Origin: Alphaproteobacteria bacterium
GTDB taxonomy: Bacteria > Pseudomonadota > Alphaproteobacteria > Geminicoccales > Geminicoccaceae
Length of the DNA: 40,634 bases
Direction: 5' to 3'
NCBI GenBank assembly: GCA_026990035.1
Contig: JALSIM010000038.1
Location: forward strand, 1 to 40,634
The notes under the pieces are model-generated. The model ran no database searches, was not told where the DNA came from, and saw nothing but the letters and a program-made list of their open reading frames with translations. How positions within the stretch are numbered: position 1 is the first letter of the stretch; each line of letters starts with the position of its first letter. The position numbers and the translations under genes were made by a program. Shown here in pieces: positions 18,257 through 27,381 of the stretch.

Positions 18257-19009
18257 ATGGCGGATCGACCCCCCGAGAAACGGGGCTCCCCGGACGACAC
18301 CGCCGCGCACCGGCGCTTCCGGCTCTGGCCGTTGGCGCTTCTCGCGGCCGTCGCTCTCCTCCTCTACCTGCTCGGCATCACCGACTATCTGAGCTTCGAG
18401 ACCCTGCGCCGCGAACGCGCCCTGCTGCTCGCCTGGGTCGAGCGCTATCCCCTGCTCTCGGCGACGGGCTTCGTCCTCGTCTACATCGCCGCCACCGCCC
18501 TCTCGCTGCCGGGCGGCGCGGTGCTGACCCTGGCGGGCGGGTTCCTGTTCGGCTTCCTGCCGGGGGCGGTCTACGCCACGATCGGTGCCACCGTCGGTGC
18601 GGTGCTGATCTTCCTCGTCGCCCGCAGCGCCCTGGGCGAGCCGCTCCGGGCCCGCGCCGGCCCCTGGCTCACCCGGATGCGCGAAGGCTTCAACCGCAAC
18701 GGCCTGAGCTATCTCCTGGTGCTGAGGCTGGTACCGGTCTTTCCCTTCTGGCTGGTCAATCTGGTGCCGGCGATGCTGGGCGTGCCGCTCTCGACCTACA
18801 CCTTGGCGACCTTCCTCGGCATCATCCCGGGCTGCCTCGTCTACACGAGTGTCGGCGCCGGGCTGGGAGCCGTGTTCGACGCCGGAGAGGAACCCGATCT
18901 CGGCCTGATCCTCGAACCCGAGATCCTGCTGCCGCTGCTGGGCCTCGCGCTCCTGTCGCTGGTCCCGGTCGTCTACCGGCGCCTGCGACGCCGGGCAACC
19001 CCGGCCTGA
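18257..19009 (+). CDS. TVP38/TMEM64 (SNARE-associated, DedA-like) family membrane protein
   Basis: A 250-residue inner-membrane protein with about five or six hydrophobic segments. It has the family core around LPGGAVLTLAGGFLFGFLPGAVYATIGATVGA, then RLVPVFPFWLVNLVPAMLGVPL. This is the pattern of the TVP38/VTT domain, which is thought to handle lipids or small solutes. It follows the flavoprotein gene by four bases. The same pairing, sometimes as one fused protein, is common in proteobacteria and cyanobacteria, which suggests a shared redox or membrane role. It ends six bases before the convergent accA. Confidence 0.88.
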   Translation: MADRPPEKRGSPDDTAAHRRFRLWPLALLAAVALLLYLLGITDYLSFETLRRERALLLAWVERYPLLSATGFVLVYIAATALSLPGGAVLTLAGGFLFGFLPGAVYATIGATVGAVLIFLVARSALGEPLRARAGPWLTRMREGFNRNGLSYLLVLRLVPVFPFWLVNLVPAMLGVPLSTYTLATFLGIIPGCLVYTSVGAGLGAVFDAGEEPDLGLILEPEILLPLLGLALLSLVPVVYRRLRRRATPA

Positions 19010-19015
19010 GCCGTC

Positions 19016-19972
19016 TCAGGCGGCGTTCTCGCTGCCCATCGCGAGATACTTGCGGCGGCGGGCGGCCCGCAACTCGCCACCGTCCCGCTCCTCGAGCTCC
19101 CGGAGATGGCGGGCGATCGCCTCCCCCACCCGGGCCGTGGTCGTCGCCCCGGCACGATGGGCGCCGCCCAGGGGCTCGGGAACGATCTCGTCGATGAGAC
19201 CGAGATCGAGCAGATCCTGGGCGGTGAGCTTGAGCGCCCCCGCCGCCTCGGCGGCCTTTTCGGCGTTGCGCCAGAGAATGGCGGCACAGCCCTCGGGCGA
19301 GATCACCGAATAGATGGCGTGCTCGAGCATCAGCACCCGGTCGGCGGTGGCCAGCGCGATGGCGCCCCCCGAGCCGCCCTCCCCGATCACCGTGGCGATG
19401 ATCGGCACCCGCAGATCGAGACAGGTCTCGATCGACCGGGCGATCGCCTCGGCCTGGCCGCGTTCCTCGGCGCGTACCCCGGGATGGGCGCCGGGGGTGT
19501 CGATGAAGGACAGGACCGGCAGGCCGAAACGCTCGGCCAGCCGCATCAACCGCACCGCCTTCCGGTAGCCCTCGGGTCGGGCCATGCCGAAATTGTGCCG
19601 TACCCGGTCCTCCGTCTCGCGTCCCTTTTCGTGACCGAGAACCATCACCGAACGGCCGCGGAAGCGGCCGATGCCACCCATCAGCGCGGTGTCCTCGCCG
19701 AAACTCCGATCGCCGGCCAGCGGCGTGAAATCCGCGATCAACGCCGCCACGTAATCGCCGAAGTGCGGCCGGTCGGGATGCCGCGCCACCTGGGTCTTCT
19801 GCCAGGGGGTGAGCTTGGCGTAGGTCTGGGACAGGAGCTTGGCGGCCCGCGCTTCGAGGCGCTGCACTTCCTCGGCGAGATCGAGATCACTGCCGTCCAT
19901 CAGAAGGCGCAGCTCCTTGACCTTGCCCTCGAGCTCGGCGATCGGTTTTTCGAAATCGAGAAGCACGCTCAT
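19016..19972 (-). CDS. accA: Acetyl-CoA carboxylase carboxyltransferase, alpha subunit
   Basis: A 318-residue protein, the normal length, with the N-terminal helical region (FEKPIAELEGKVKELRLL) and the carboxyltransferase core (GHEKGRETEDRVRHNFGMARPEGYRKA, SFIDTPGAHPG, IGEGGSGGAIALA). With AccD it transfers carboxyl from biotin to acetyl-CoA, giving malonyl-CoA for fatty acid synthesis. Start 19972 matches family N-termini. A good promoter lies at 20062-20034. Monocistronic. Confidence 0.97.
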   Translation of the reverse strand: MSVLLDFEKPIAELEGKVKELRLLMDGSDLDLAEEVQRLEARAAKLLSQTYAKLTPWQKTQVARHPDRPHFGDYVAALIADFTPLAGDRSFGEDTALMGGIGRFRGRSVMVLGHEKGRETEDRVRHNFGMARPEGYRKAVRLMRLAERFGLPVLSFIDTPGAHPGVRAEERGQAEAIARSIETCLDLRVPIIATVIGEGGSGGAIALATADRVLMLEHAIYSVISPEGCAAILWRNAEKAAEAAGALKLTAQDLLDLGLIDEIVPEPLGGAHRAGATTTARVGEAIARHLRELEERDGGELRAARRRKYLAMGSENAA

Positions 19973-20033
19973 CGCGATCCGTCCGACGTCCCGTTCGCGC
20001 CCCGCGCGCCGCCGGCGGGCGGGACCCGCGGCG

Positions 20034-20062
20034 AAGATAGGGCAGGGATCGGGATTGTCCAA
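20034..20062 (-). promoter_or_regulatory. Predicted accA promoter
   Basis: On the minus strand TTGGAC (20062-20057) and TATCTT (20039-20034) are separated by 17 bases, with an expected start near 20027 and a leader of about 55 bases before accA. It lies just downstream of an intrinsic terminator on the same strand, which would insulate accA. Confidence 0.55.
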
Positions 20063-20072
20063 GGCGGCCGTG

Positions 20073-20104
20073 AAAAAGGCGGCTCCCGCGCGAACGGGAG
20101 CCGC
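20073..20104 (-). terminator. Intrinsic terminator on the minus strand upstream of accA
   Basis: A 10-bp perfect stem (20104-20095 with 20088-20079, six-base loop) is followed on the minus strand by CTTTTTCA. It sits upstream of the accA promoter with no annotated minus-strand gene before it. It may end an unannotated transcript or block antisense read-through. Confidence 0.65.
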
Positions 20105-20133
20105 GAATGGAGGAGATCTGGCCCCGGAAGGTC

Positions 20134-20159
20134 GCGGCCCCCGCGGTTGCGGGGGCCGC
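20134..20159. other. Strong GC hairpin, near-copy of the adjacent terminator stem
   Basis: An 11-bp perfect stem (20134-20144 with 20149-20159) with a four-base loop. Its arms, GCGGCCCCCG and CGGGGGCCGC, differ by one base from those of the terminator at 20079-20104, so arms of the two hairpins could pair with each other. No T-run follows it on either strand. Confidence 0.6.
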
Positions 20160-20440
20160 CCCCTGTGACCGGGACTCGAGGCTGCCGTTGACCGGCACGG
20201 ACGACCGTAGGTCGCCGCCCTTAACGAGTGGTGAACCGGCGGCGGAACACCACCTCCGCCGGCACTTCGGCGCCACCCGGGTACGCAGGTGATTGGCGGA
20301 AGCACCGGGGCCCTCGTGTCGCTCCGGGACCGGCGGCGCACCCTCCGGCCGGGTCTTTCGTTCCGCCACCGGCCCATGCTAGCTTGCCCGCGAGGCGCAG
20401 ATGTGAAGCGAGTCCAAAGCGACGACAGGGAGGGTTGCAG
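20160..20440. other. Divergent intergenic region without recognised gene
   Basis: Between the hairpins and the transporter gene I see no convincing protein gene. CATGCTAGCTT near 20386-20396 might be an extended -10 for the plus-strand transporter operon. The minus strand could carry a small RNA that ends at the terminator 20104-20073, but no known RNA family was recognised (4.5S, tmRNA and 6S signatures were looked for and not seen). Confidence 0.3.
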
Positions 20441-21787
20441 ATGTCGGTTCGTGGCATGCGATGGGTGGTGCTGGCCGCTCTCGGCTTCGCGCAGGCCTGG
20501 TCGGCACCGCTTTCGGCCCAGGAAATCGGTGACAAGCTGGTGGTCGTCACCTCCTTTCCCAAGGATCTGACGAACGTCTTCAAACAGGCCTTCGAAAGCA
20601 AGTATCCCGGCATGACGGTGGAGATGCTGAAGAAGAAAACCACCGCCGGTGTGAAATACATTCAGGAGACGGCCTCCAACAACACCTCGGACATCTTCTG
20701 GGCCTCGGCCCCCGACGCCTTCGAGGTGCTGAAGGGTGACGGGCTGCTCGCCAAGTACGAAGTCCGGGCGACCGGCATCCCCGAGAAGGTCGGCGTCTTT
20801 CCGATCAACGACCCGGACGGCTACTACAAGGGCTTCGCCGCCTCGGGATACGGTTTCATGTGGAACACCCGCTATCTGAAGGCGAAGAAGGTGCCGGAAC
20901 CGGCGGAATGGGAGGACCTCGCCGAGGCCGTCTACTTCGGTCATGTCGGCATGTCCGCGCCCTCGCGTTCCGGCACCACCCATCTGACGGTGGAAACGGT
21001 GCTCCAGGGCCTCGGCTGGGAGCAGGGCTGGGCTCTGTGGAAGCGCATCGGCGGCAACCTCAAGACGGTCACCGAGCGCTCCTTCGGCGTGCCTTCGGGG
21101 GTCAATTCGGGGCAGTTCGGGGTCGGCATCGTGATCGACTTCTTCGGCTTCTCCTCCAAGGCCTCGGGTTATCCGGTGGAGTTCCGCTATCCCTCGACGA
21201 CGACCCTGGTTCCCGCCAACATCGCGATCGTCGCCAACGCGCCGCATCCGGAAGCGGCGGCGGCCTTCATCGAGTTCGTGCTGTCGCCGGAAGGCCAGCG
21301 ACTGCTTCTCGATCCCAAGATCCGGCGCCTGCCGGTGCGGCCGGAGATCTACGCCGAAGCGCCCGATCTGCCCAATCCCTTCGAGGGCGAGATCGGGGCC
21401 ACCGTGGCCTTCGACGTCAAGAAGTCCAAGGCCCGCTACAACCTCGTCAACTCCCTGTTCGACGTGATGATCACCTACCGGCTCGACGATCTGCAGGCGG
21501 CCACCAAGGCGCTGCACGAGGCGGAAGCCGCACTCGCCGCCGAGCCCGACGAGGAAGCCGCCAAGCTCGTCGCCCGCGGCTGGGAGCTGGTCGCGGCCCT
21601 GCCGATCGACGAGGCGAAGTCGCTCGACCCCGATTTCGCCGGCATTTTCAAGAAACGGCGCAAGAAGGCGACCGACGTGGTGACCGGCCGTCAGGCCGAG
21701 GTCGAGCAGGAATGGGACGATTTCGTCCGCGCCAACTACGCCGAGGCCAGGGAACTCGCCGAGAAGGCCCTGGCGATGGTACGGTAG
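20441..21787 (+). CDS. ABC transporter periplasmic substrate-binding protein (family 1)
   Basis: A 448-residue exported binding protein. The signal peptide covers about residues 1-26 (hydrophobic core WVVLAALGF, cleavage near PLSA). The mature protein starts with a strand (KLVVVTSFPKDLTNVFKQAF) and contains ETASNNTSDIFWASAPDAFEVLK, as in iron/polyamine/phosphoglycerate (PgtC)-type binding proteins. Substrate is not evident. Beyond the usual two-lobed domain (to about residue 350) there is a helical, charged C-terminal extension of about 100 residues that most family members lack. Ribosome site AGGGAGG lies seven bases before ATG 20441; the longer open frame upstream is non-coding. First gene of a three-gene importer operon. 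Confidence 0.88.
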   Translation: MSVRGMRWVVLAALGFAQAWSAPLSAQEIGDKLVVVTSFPKDLTNVFKQAFESKYPGMTVEMLKKKTTAGVKYIQETASNNTSDIFWASAPDAFEVLKGDGLLAKYEVRATGIPEKVGVFPINDPDGYYKGFAASGYGFMWNTRYLKAKKVPEPAEWEDLAEAVYFGHVGMSAPSRSGTTHLTVETVLQGLGWEQGWALWKRIGGNLKTVTERSFGVPSGVNSGQFGVGIVIDFFGFSSKASGYPVEFRYPSTTTLVPANIAIVANAPHPEAAAAFIEFVLSPEGQRLLLDPKIRRLPVRPEIYAEAPDLPNPFEGEIGATVAFDVKKSKARYNLVNSLFDVMITYRLDDLQAATKALHEAEAALAAEPDEEAAKLVARGWELVAALPIDEAKSLDPDFAGIFKKRRKKATDVVTGRQAEVEQEWDDFVRANYAEARELAEKALAMVR

Positions 21788-21822
21788 GCGATCCGCCGGT
21801 TCCGATCCGATGACGCGCGAAC

Positions 21823-21850
21823 GCGTGAGGGAAGACCCTTCCCTCACGCG
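21823..21850 (+). other. Hairpin between the binding protein and permease genes
   Basis: GCGTGAGGGAAG and CTTCCCTCACGC form a 12-bp perfect stem around a short loop (ACCC). No T-run follows, so it is not a full terminator. Such hairpins often stabilise the abundant binding-protein mRNA relative to the permease part. Confidence 0.6.
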
Positions 21851-21876
21851 GCCCGCCACGGCGTGAGGGATCGCGA

Positions 21877-23592
21877 ATGAACTTCAGCGGCCGCGGACAA
21901 TGGGGGGCCCTCGGCACCGGCGGCTTCGTGCTGCTGGTCCTGCTCGTGTTCCTGGTGATCCCGGTGGCCAAGGTCATCTACGTGGCCTTCCAGCATCCGG
22001 ACACCGGAGCCTTCACCCTGGTCAACTTCATCGATTTCTTCAACACCTCCCTGTTCCGGGAGTCCTTCTACAATTCCCTCTACGTGGCCGCCATGTCGGT
22101 GGTCGTGGCGAGCCTGATCGCCATCCCCCTCGCCTATTTCACCACCCGTTTCCGGTTCGGCGCCGCCGCCCTCATCCAGACCCTGGGCGTCATTCCCCTG
22201 ATCATGCCGCCCTTCGTGGGTGCGGTGGCGATGCAGATGATCTTCGGAGCCAACGGCACCATCAATCTCCTGCTCGACGAGTATTTCGGCTTCACCCTCC
22301 CCTTCATGGAAGGGCTGAACGGGGTCATCCTGGTGGAGGCGATCCACTATTTCCCCTTCATCTTGATCAATCTCTCGGCGAGCCTCGCCAACATCGACCG
22401 TTCGGTGGAGGAATCGGCCCAGAACCTCGGCTCCTACGGCTTCCGCCTGTTCCGCCGCATCGTCTTCCCCCTGGCGATGCCCGGCTACGCCGCCGGCGCC
22501 GCGCTCGTCTTCCTCAAGGTGTTCGACGATCTCGGCACGCCGCTGCTGCTCAACGTCAACAACATGCTCGCCCCGCAGGCCTATCTGCGGATCTCCTCGA
22601 TCGGCATCACCGATCCCATGGGCTACGTGATCTCGGTGATCCTGGTCGGGTTTTCCCTGTTTTCGCTCTGGGTTTCCTATTTCGTCACCCGCGGCAAGGA
22701 CTATGCCTCGCTGGAGAAGGGTGGCGGCGGCCTCGGCAAGCGCGAACTCGGCCCCTGGGGCAGGCTCGGCGCCTGGGCGGTGGTGCTCCTCATCCTGCTG
22801 ATCGTGCTCTCGCCCCACATCGGGCTGCTGCTGCTTTCCTTCGGCACCATCTGGTCGTTCTCGGTGCTGCCCGACGCCTATACCCTCGAGCATTACCGCG
22901 AGGTCTTCTCGACGGCGATGCCCTACATCACCAACACCCTGATCTACGCCGGCCTCGCCGCCCTGCTCGACGTCGTTCTGGCGACCGCGATCGCCTACAT
23001 CGTCTGGCGTACCGGCCTTCCCGGCCGGCAGATCCTGGACTATCTCGGAACCGCCGCGGTGGCGGTGCCGGGGGTCGTGCTGGGCATCGGCTACCTCCGC
23101 GTGTTCCACGATTTCCAAGTCCCCCTCGTCGACGAGCCGCTCGCCTCCTGGTGGGTGATCATCGTCGTCGCGCTCATGATCCGCCGGCTGCCCTACGCCC
23201 TGCGGGCCTGTACCGCGGCCCTGCAACAGGTTTCCGTCACCCTCGAGGAGGCGGCGCTCAATCTCGGTGCCGGACGTTTCCGTACCGTCCGACGTATCGT
23301 GGTCCCGCTGATGGCCGGCGGCATCATGGCCGGCTTCGTCACCTCCTTCGCCACCGCCGCCGTCGAGCTTTCCGCGACCATCATGCTGGTCGCCGCCGAA
23401 AGCGACGCTCCGGTCGCCTACGGCATCTACGTCTACATGCAGACCGCGGCCGGTCGTGGTCCGGGAGCGGCGCTCGGTGTCCTCGCGGTGCTCCTGGTCG
23501 GCGTCGCGACCTATTTCTCCCACCGCTTCGTCGAACGCTCGCGCGAGGTGGCGGAAGCCGACCGCCGCCTCGCCGTCGCCCAGGGAGCCTGA
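21877..23592 (+). CDS. ABC transporter permease, two fused membrane domains
   Basis: A 571-residue inner-membrane protein with two BPD_transp_1 domains in one chain, as in FbpB/SfuB/ThiP permeases. Each half ends in an EAA loop that docks to the ATPase: EESAQNLGSYGFRLFRRIVFPL in the first half and EEAALNLGAGRFRTVRRIVVPL in the second. About twelve hydrophobic segments. It forms the channel for the solute delivered by the upstream binding protein. Start at 21877 (MNFSGRGQWG) gives a short cytosolic lead before helix 1. It lies 89 bases after the binding protein gene; the gap contains the sequence GTGAGGGAAGACCCTTCCCTCAC, a hairpin that may tune the mRNA levels of the two parts. Confidence 0.9.
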   Translation: MNFSGRGQWGALGTGGFVLLVLLVFLVIPVAKVIYVAFQHPDTGAFTLVNFIDFFNTSLFRESFYNSLYVAAMSVVVASLIAIPLAYFTTRFRFGAAALIQTLGVIPLIMPPFVGAVAMQMIFGANGTINLLLDEYFGFTLPFMEGLNGVILVEAIHYFPFILINLSASLANIDRSVEESAQNLGSYGFRLFRRIVFPLAMPGYAAGAALVFLKVFDDLGTPLLLNVNNMLAPQAYLRISSIGITDPMGYVISVILVGFSLFSLWVSYFVTRGKDYASLEKGGGGLGKRELGPWGRLGAWAVVLLILLIVLSPHIGLLLLSFGTIWSFSVLPDAYTLEHYREVFSTAMPYITNTLIYAGLAALLDVVLATAIAYIVWRTGLPGRQILDYLGTAAVAVPGVVLGIGYLRVFHDFQVPLVDEPLASWWVIIVVALMIRRLPYALRACTAALQQVSVTLEEAALNLGAGRFRTVRRIVVPLMAGGIMAGFVTSFATAAVELSATIMLVAAESDAPVAYGIYVYMQTAAGRGPGAALGVLAVLLVGVATYFSHRFVERSREVAEADRRLAVAQGA

Positions 23593-23594
23593 TC

Positions 23595-24728
23595 GTGAAC
23601 GAGCATGCGTCCTCCACCGCTCCGCCCCCCGCCCGCGGGGTCCGCACCGGTCCCAGGGCGGAGCGGCTGGTGATCGAAGGGCTGCGCCTGTCCTTCGGCG
23701 ACAACGAAGTTCTCAAGGGGGTGGATCTGACCATCGAACCGGGCGAGTTCTTCGCCTTCCTCGGCCCGTCGGGCTCCGGAAAATCGACGCTGCTGCGGGC
23801 GATCGCCGGATTCGGCCCGAGACCGGCCGGGCGCATCCTGATCGGCGAGGAGGAGGTGACCGCGAAACCGCCCTGGCTGCGCAACGTCGGCATGGTGTTC
23901 CAGTCCTATGCTCTCTGGCCGCACATGACGGTCGCGAAGAACGTCGCCTTCGGCCTCGAGGAGCGGGGCGTGCCCAAGAGCGAGATCGCGGTCCGGGTCC
24001 GGCGGGCCTTGGAGCTCGTCGGTCTCGCCGAGTTCGCCGACCGTCGCCCCTCCCAGCTTTCCGGTGGCCAGCAGCAGCGGGTGGCCCTCGCCCGGACCCT
24101 GGTCGTGGAACCGCGGGTGCTGCTGCTCGACGAGCCCCTCTCCAATCTCGACGCCAACCTGCGCGTCCAAGTCCGGCGCGAACTCAAACAGCTCCAGCGC
24201 CGGCTCGGGATCACCACGATCTTCGTGACCCATGATCAGGAGGAGGCGAACACCACATCCGATCGCATGGCGGTGCTGGAAGAGGGCGTGATCCAGCAGG
24301 TCGGGGCCCCGGTCGAACTCTACGACCGGCCGGCCAACCTGTTCGTCGCCACCTTCCTCGGCTCCGCCAATCTGATCGAAGGCGAGGTGATCGCCGATGG
24401 TGGGGCGCGGCTGTTCAGCGGCCGCGGCGGCTTCCGTTTTCCCGTCGCGGACGAGGAGGAGGAAGGGCGGGCCCATGCCCTCTTCCGCCCCCAGACCGTG
24501 CATCTGGGAGGTCCTCCGGGGTCGGCGGAGGAACCCGGCTTCTTCGGCTTCTCGGGACGCGTGGTACGGGCGGAGTTCCTGGGCATGCTCGTGCGCTACG
24601 GCATCGAGGTGGGTGGCCTCGAGCTGCTGGTGGACGAACCCCACGAACCGGACCGGCCGATCCTGCCCGAGGGATCCGAGGTCACCGGGCGGATCGCCAC
24701 CCGTCGGATCCGGATCCTGCGGGCCTGA
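23595..24728 (+). CDS. ABC transporter ATP-binding protein
   Basis: A 377-residue ATPase of the iron/polyamine/sulfate importer type. Walker A is GPSGSGKST, the Q-loop [14 protein letters not shown], the signature [15 protein letters not shown], Walker [12 protein letters not shown] and the H-loop [10 protein letters not shown]-terminal TOBE-like regulatory domain covers about residues 255-377. The start is GTG 23595, two bases after the permease stop, because no in-frame ATG lies before the nucleotide-binding domain. It completes the importer operon. Confidence 0.92.
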   Translation: MNEHASSTAPPPARGVRTGPRAERLVIEGLRLSFGDNEVLKGVDLTIEPGEFFAFLGPSGSGKSTLLRAIAGFGPRPAGRILIGEEEVTAKPPWLRNVGMVFQSYALWPHMTVAKNVAFGLEERGVPKSEIAVRVRRALELVGLAEFADRRPSQLSGGQQQRVALARTLVVEPRVLLLDEPLSNLDANLRVQVRRELKQLQRRLGITTIFVTHDQEEANTTSDRMAVLEEGVIQQVGAPVELYDRPANLFVATFLGSANLIEGEVIADGGARLFSGRGGFRFPVADEEEEGRAHALFRPQTVHLGGPPGSAEEPGFFGFSGRVVRAEFLGMLVRYGIEVGGLELLVDEPHEPDRPILPEGSEVTGRIATRRIRILRA

Positions 24729-24822
24729 TCTTCGCCATGCTCGCCTCGCGGCCGTGTTTGTGATAGGCGGAGCGGCGGCGAGAGGCGCCGGTCACCGGCC
24801 GCCCTCCCGGTCGCGGCAACCG

Positions 24823-25815
24823 ATGTCGGGAACCGATGTGAAGCAGTCCTCGAGGCCGCCGATCCGCATCCTGCTCGCCCGACCGCGCGGCTTCTGCGCC
24901 GGCGTCGATCGGGCGATCGCCATCGTCCGCGAAGCGCTGGCCAGGAACGGTCCCCCCGTCTACGTGCGCCACGAGATCGTCCACAACCGGCACGTGGTCG
25001 AGGAACTGCGCCGCGCCGGCGCCGTCTTCGTCGAGGAGCTCGAGGAGGTGCCCGACGGGGCGCTGGTCGTCTTCTCGGCCCACGGGGTGCCGAAGCGGGT
25101 GCCCGAGGAGGCCCGGCGCCGCGGCCTGCGGTTCGCCGACGCCACCTGCCCCCTCGTGAGCAAGGTCCACCGCGAGGTGGAACGGCACGTGGCCGCCGGG
25201 CGTACGGTGCTGCTGATCGGCCATGCCGGGCATCCCGAGGTCGAGGGCACCATGGGTCAGGTGCCGCCGGGTGCCGTCCTGCTGGTGGAGACGGCGGCGG
25301 AGGCGGAGAAGATCGAGGTCCCGGATCCCGGCAGGGTGGCGCTGGCCACCCAGACCACCCTTTCGGTGACCGACACGGCGGCGATCCGCGAGATCCTGCG
25401 CCGGCGCTTTCCCGGGATCGTCGAGCCGGGGCGGGAAGACATCTGTTACGCCACCACCAACCGCCAGCGCGCGGTGGCGGTCATCGCCCGGCGGGTCGAT
25501 CTCCTGTTCGTGGTGGGCGCGCCGAATTCCTCCAACTCGCTGCGCCTGGTGGAGGTCGCACGCCAGTCGGGCTGCGCCCGGGCCGAACTGATCCAGTCGC
25601 CCGCCGACATCGACTGGCGGTGCCTGACCGGAATCGAGGCGGTGGGCCTGACCGCCGGTGCTTCGGCTCCCGAGGTGCTGGTCCGGGGGGTGATCGACGC
25701 CTTTCGTCGGCGCTACGCGGTGACGGTGGAGGAGGTGACGACGGCGGAAGAGAACGTCTCCTTCAAGCTGCCGCCGATCCCCACCTCGACCGCCGCCCTG
25801 CGAGCCGCGGAATAG
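24823..25815 (+). CDS. ispH: 4-hydroxy-3-methylbut-2-enyl diphosphate reductase
   Basis: A 330-residue iron-sulfur enzyme, the last step of the MEP isoprenoid pathway (HMBPP to IPP and DMAPP). The three cluster-binding cysteines are present: Cys25 ([11 protein letters not shown]), Cys109 ([11 protein letters not shown]) and Cys208 ([11 protein letters not shown]). The substrate-binding EIVHNRHVV and SAHGVP histidines are also seen. The start is ATG 24823; GTG 24838 is possible. It heads the ispH-thrB-rnhA series common in alphaproteobacteria. Confidence 0.97.
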   Translation: MSGTDVKQSSRPPIRILLARPRGFCAGVDRAIAIVREALARNGPPVYVRHEIVHNRHVVEELRRAGAVFVEELEEVPDGALVVFSAHGVPKRVPEEARRRGLRFADATCPLVSKVHREVERHVAAGRTVLLIGHAGHPEVEGTMGQVPPGAVLLVETAAEAEKIEVPDPGRVALATQTTLSVTDTAAIREILRRRFPGIVEPGREDICYATTNRQRAVAVIARRVDLLFVVGAPNSSNSLRLVEVARQSGCARAELIQSPADIDWRCLTGIEAVGLTAGASAPEVLVRGVIDAFRRRYAVTVEEVTTAEENVSFKLPPIPTSTAALRAAE

Positions 25816-25882
25816 GGCGGTGGCCCGGGTGGTGCCGTGAGCGCGCACCCCTCGGCGACCGCCACGAACCGGTAGGGCCTTC

Positions 25883-26845
25883 ATGGCAGTCTACACCCAT
25901 CTCGATCCGGACGAGATCCTCGCCTTCCTCGAAGCCTACGATCTCGAACCGCTGACCGCGTTCCACGGCATCCGCGAGGGGGTGGAGAACACCAACTATC
26001 TGCTGGTGACGGAACGGCGGCGTTTCATCCTCACCATCTACGAAAAGCGGGTCGATCCGGCCGACCTGCCGTTCTTTCTCGGCCTCATGGATCACCTCGC
26101 GGGCAAGGGCTTTCCCTGTCCGGTACCGCTGCGCGACCGCGAGGGCCGGACGCTCAGGGAGATCCACGGCAAGCCGGCGGCGATCGTGACCTTTCTCGAA
26201 GGGCGCTCGCCACGCAGCATCACCCCGCCCCGTTGCCTCGCTCTCGGCCGCGTCCTGGCGGAGCTCCATCTCGCCGGTCTCGACTTTCCCATCCGGCGCG
26301 AGAACGGCCTCGCCGTGCCGGCGCTGCGGCCGCTGTTCGCGATCTCGGCCGCCCGCGCCGACGAGGTCGAACGGGGTCTCGGCGAGGAACTCGCAGGCGA
26401 GCTCGAAAGCCTCGAACGGGCGTGGCCCGGCGATCTTCCGGCCGGCGTCATCCATGCCGATCTCTTCCCCGACAACGTCTTCTTCGCCCGGGACGAGGTC
26501 ACCGGCGTCATCGACTTCTACTTCGCCTGCAACGATCTTCTGGCCTACGATCTCGCGATCTGCATGAACGCCTGGTGCTTCGAGCAGTTCGCCGAATTCA
26601 ACATCACCAAGGCGCGGGCGCTGCTGCACGGCTACCGGCAGGTGCGGCCGCTGTCGGCGGCCGAACTCGAAGCCCTGCCGATCCTCGCCCGGGGAGCGGC
26701 CATGCGGTTTCTCCTGACCCGCCTCCACGACTGGCTGCACCAGGTCGAAGGAGCCCTGGTCCAGCCCAAGAACCCCCTCGAATACCTGCGCAAGCTCCGC
26801 TTCCATCGCGGCATTCGCGGACCGGCGGCCTATGGCCTCGACTGA
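25883..26845 (+). CDS. thrB: Homoserine kinase
   Basis: A 320-residue protein of the choline/aminoglycoside-kinase-like homoserine kinase type used by alphaproteobacteria and pseudomonads, not the GHMP type. The kinase loop is [14 protein letters not shown] (His191, Asp193) and the metal site GVIDFYFA follows. The N-terminal [13 protein letters not shown] is typical. It phosphorylates homoserine in threonine synthesis. The ribosome site is GGTAGGG. Its last 14 bases overlap rnhA. Confidence 0.93.
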   Translation: MAVYTHLDPDEILAFLEAYDLEPLTAFHGIREGVENTNYLLVTERRRFILTIYEKRVDPADLPFFLGLMDHLAGKGFPCPVPLRDREGRTLREIHGKPAAIVTFLEGRSPRSITPPRCLALGRVLAELHLAGLDFPIRRENGLAVPALRPLFAISAARADEVERGLGEELAGELESLERAWPGDLPAGVIHADLFPDNVFFARDEVTGVIDFYFACNDLLAYDLAICMNAWCFEQFAEFNITKARALLHGYRQVRPLSAAELEALPILARGAAMRFLLTRLHDWLHQVEGALVQPKNPLEYLRKLRFHRGIRGPAAYGLD

Positions 26846-27311
26846 TCCCGCCGCCGGGGAGATCGTCGAGATCCATACCGACGGGGCCTGCAGCGGCAAT
26901 CCGGGCCCGGGCGGCTGGGCCGCCATCCTCGCCTGGAAGGGGCGCGAGAAGGAGCTTTCCGGCGCCGAGCCCGCGACCACCAACAACCGGATGGAGCTCC
27001 TGGCGGCGATCCGGGCCCTCGAAGCGCTGAAACGGCCGATGCGGGTCCGGATCTACACCGACAGCGAGTATCTGCGCCGCGGGATGAGCGAATGGCTGGC
27101 GGGCTGGAAGCGCCGCGGCTGGCGCACCGCGGCGAAGAAACCGGTCAGGAACCGCGATCTCTGGGAACGGCTCGACGAGCTCTGTCACCGCCACGAGGTC
27201 GAATGGCACTGGCTCAAGGGCCATGCGGGGGATCCCCTGAACGAGCGTGCCGACCGTCTCGCCCGCGAGGCGATCCGGCGTCTGGGTGCACCGGAACCGC
27301 GCTCGCCGTGA
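26832..27311 (+). CDS. rnhA: Ribonuclease HI
   Basis: A 159-residue RNase H1 with the full DEDD active site: Asp17 ([11 protein letters not shown]), Glu55 (NNRMELLAA), Asp77 (YTDSEYL) and Asp141 (NERADRLA), plus the flexible-loop His131. It degrades RNA in RNA-DNA hybrids. Starts inside the end of thrB, so translation is probably coupled. Confidence 0.96.
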   Translation: MASTDPAAGEIVEIHTDGACSGNPGPGGWAAILAWKGREKELSGAEPATTNNRMELLAAIRALEALKRPMRVRIYTDSEYLRRGMSEWLAGWKRRGWRTAAKKPVRNRDLWERLDELCHRHEVEWHWLKGHAGDPLNERADRLAREAIRRLGAPEPRSP

Positions 27312-27381
27312 TCCCACCCTTGGGTTCGCGCCCCGCCTGCGCTACCTCATCCTCGAACCACGAGCCTTCGGCGAGGAATCC

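Noticed and set aside
20073-20159. Transcription attenuator for accA built from the two similar hairpins
   Set aside because: A good promoter (20062-20034) lies downstream of the terminator, so it does not sit in the main accA leader; insulation or an unannotated RNA is the simpler reading.
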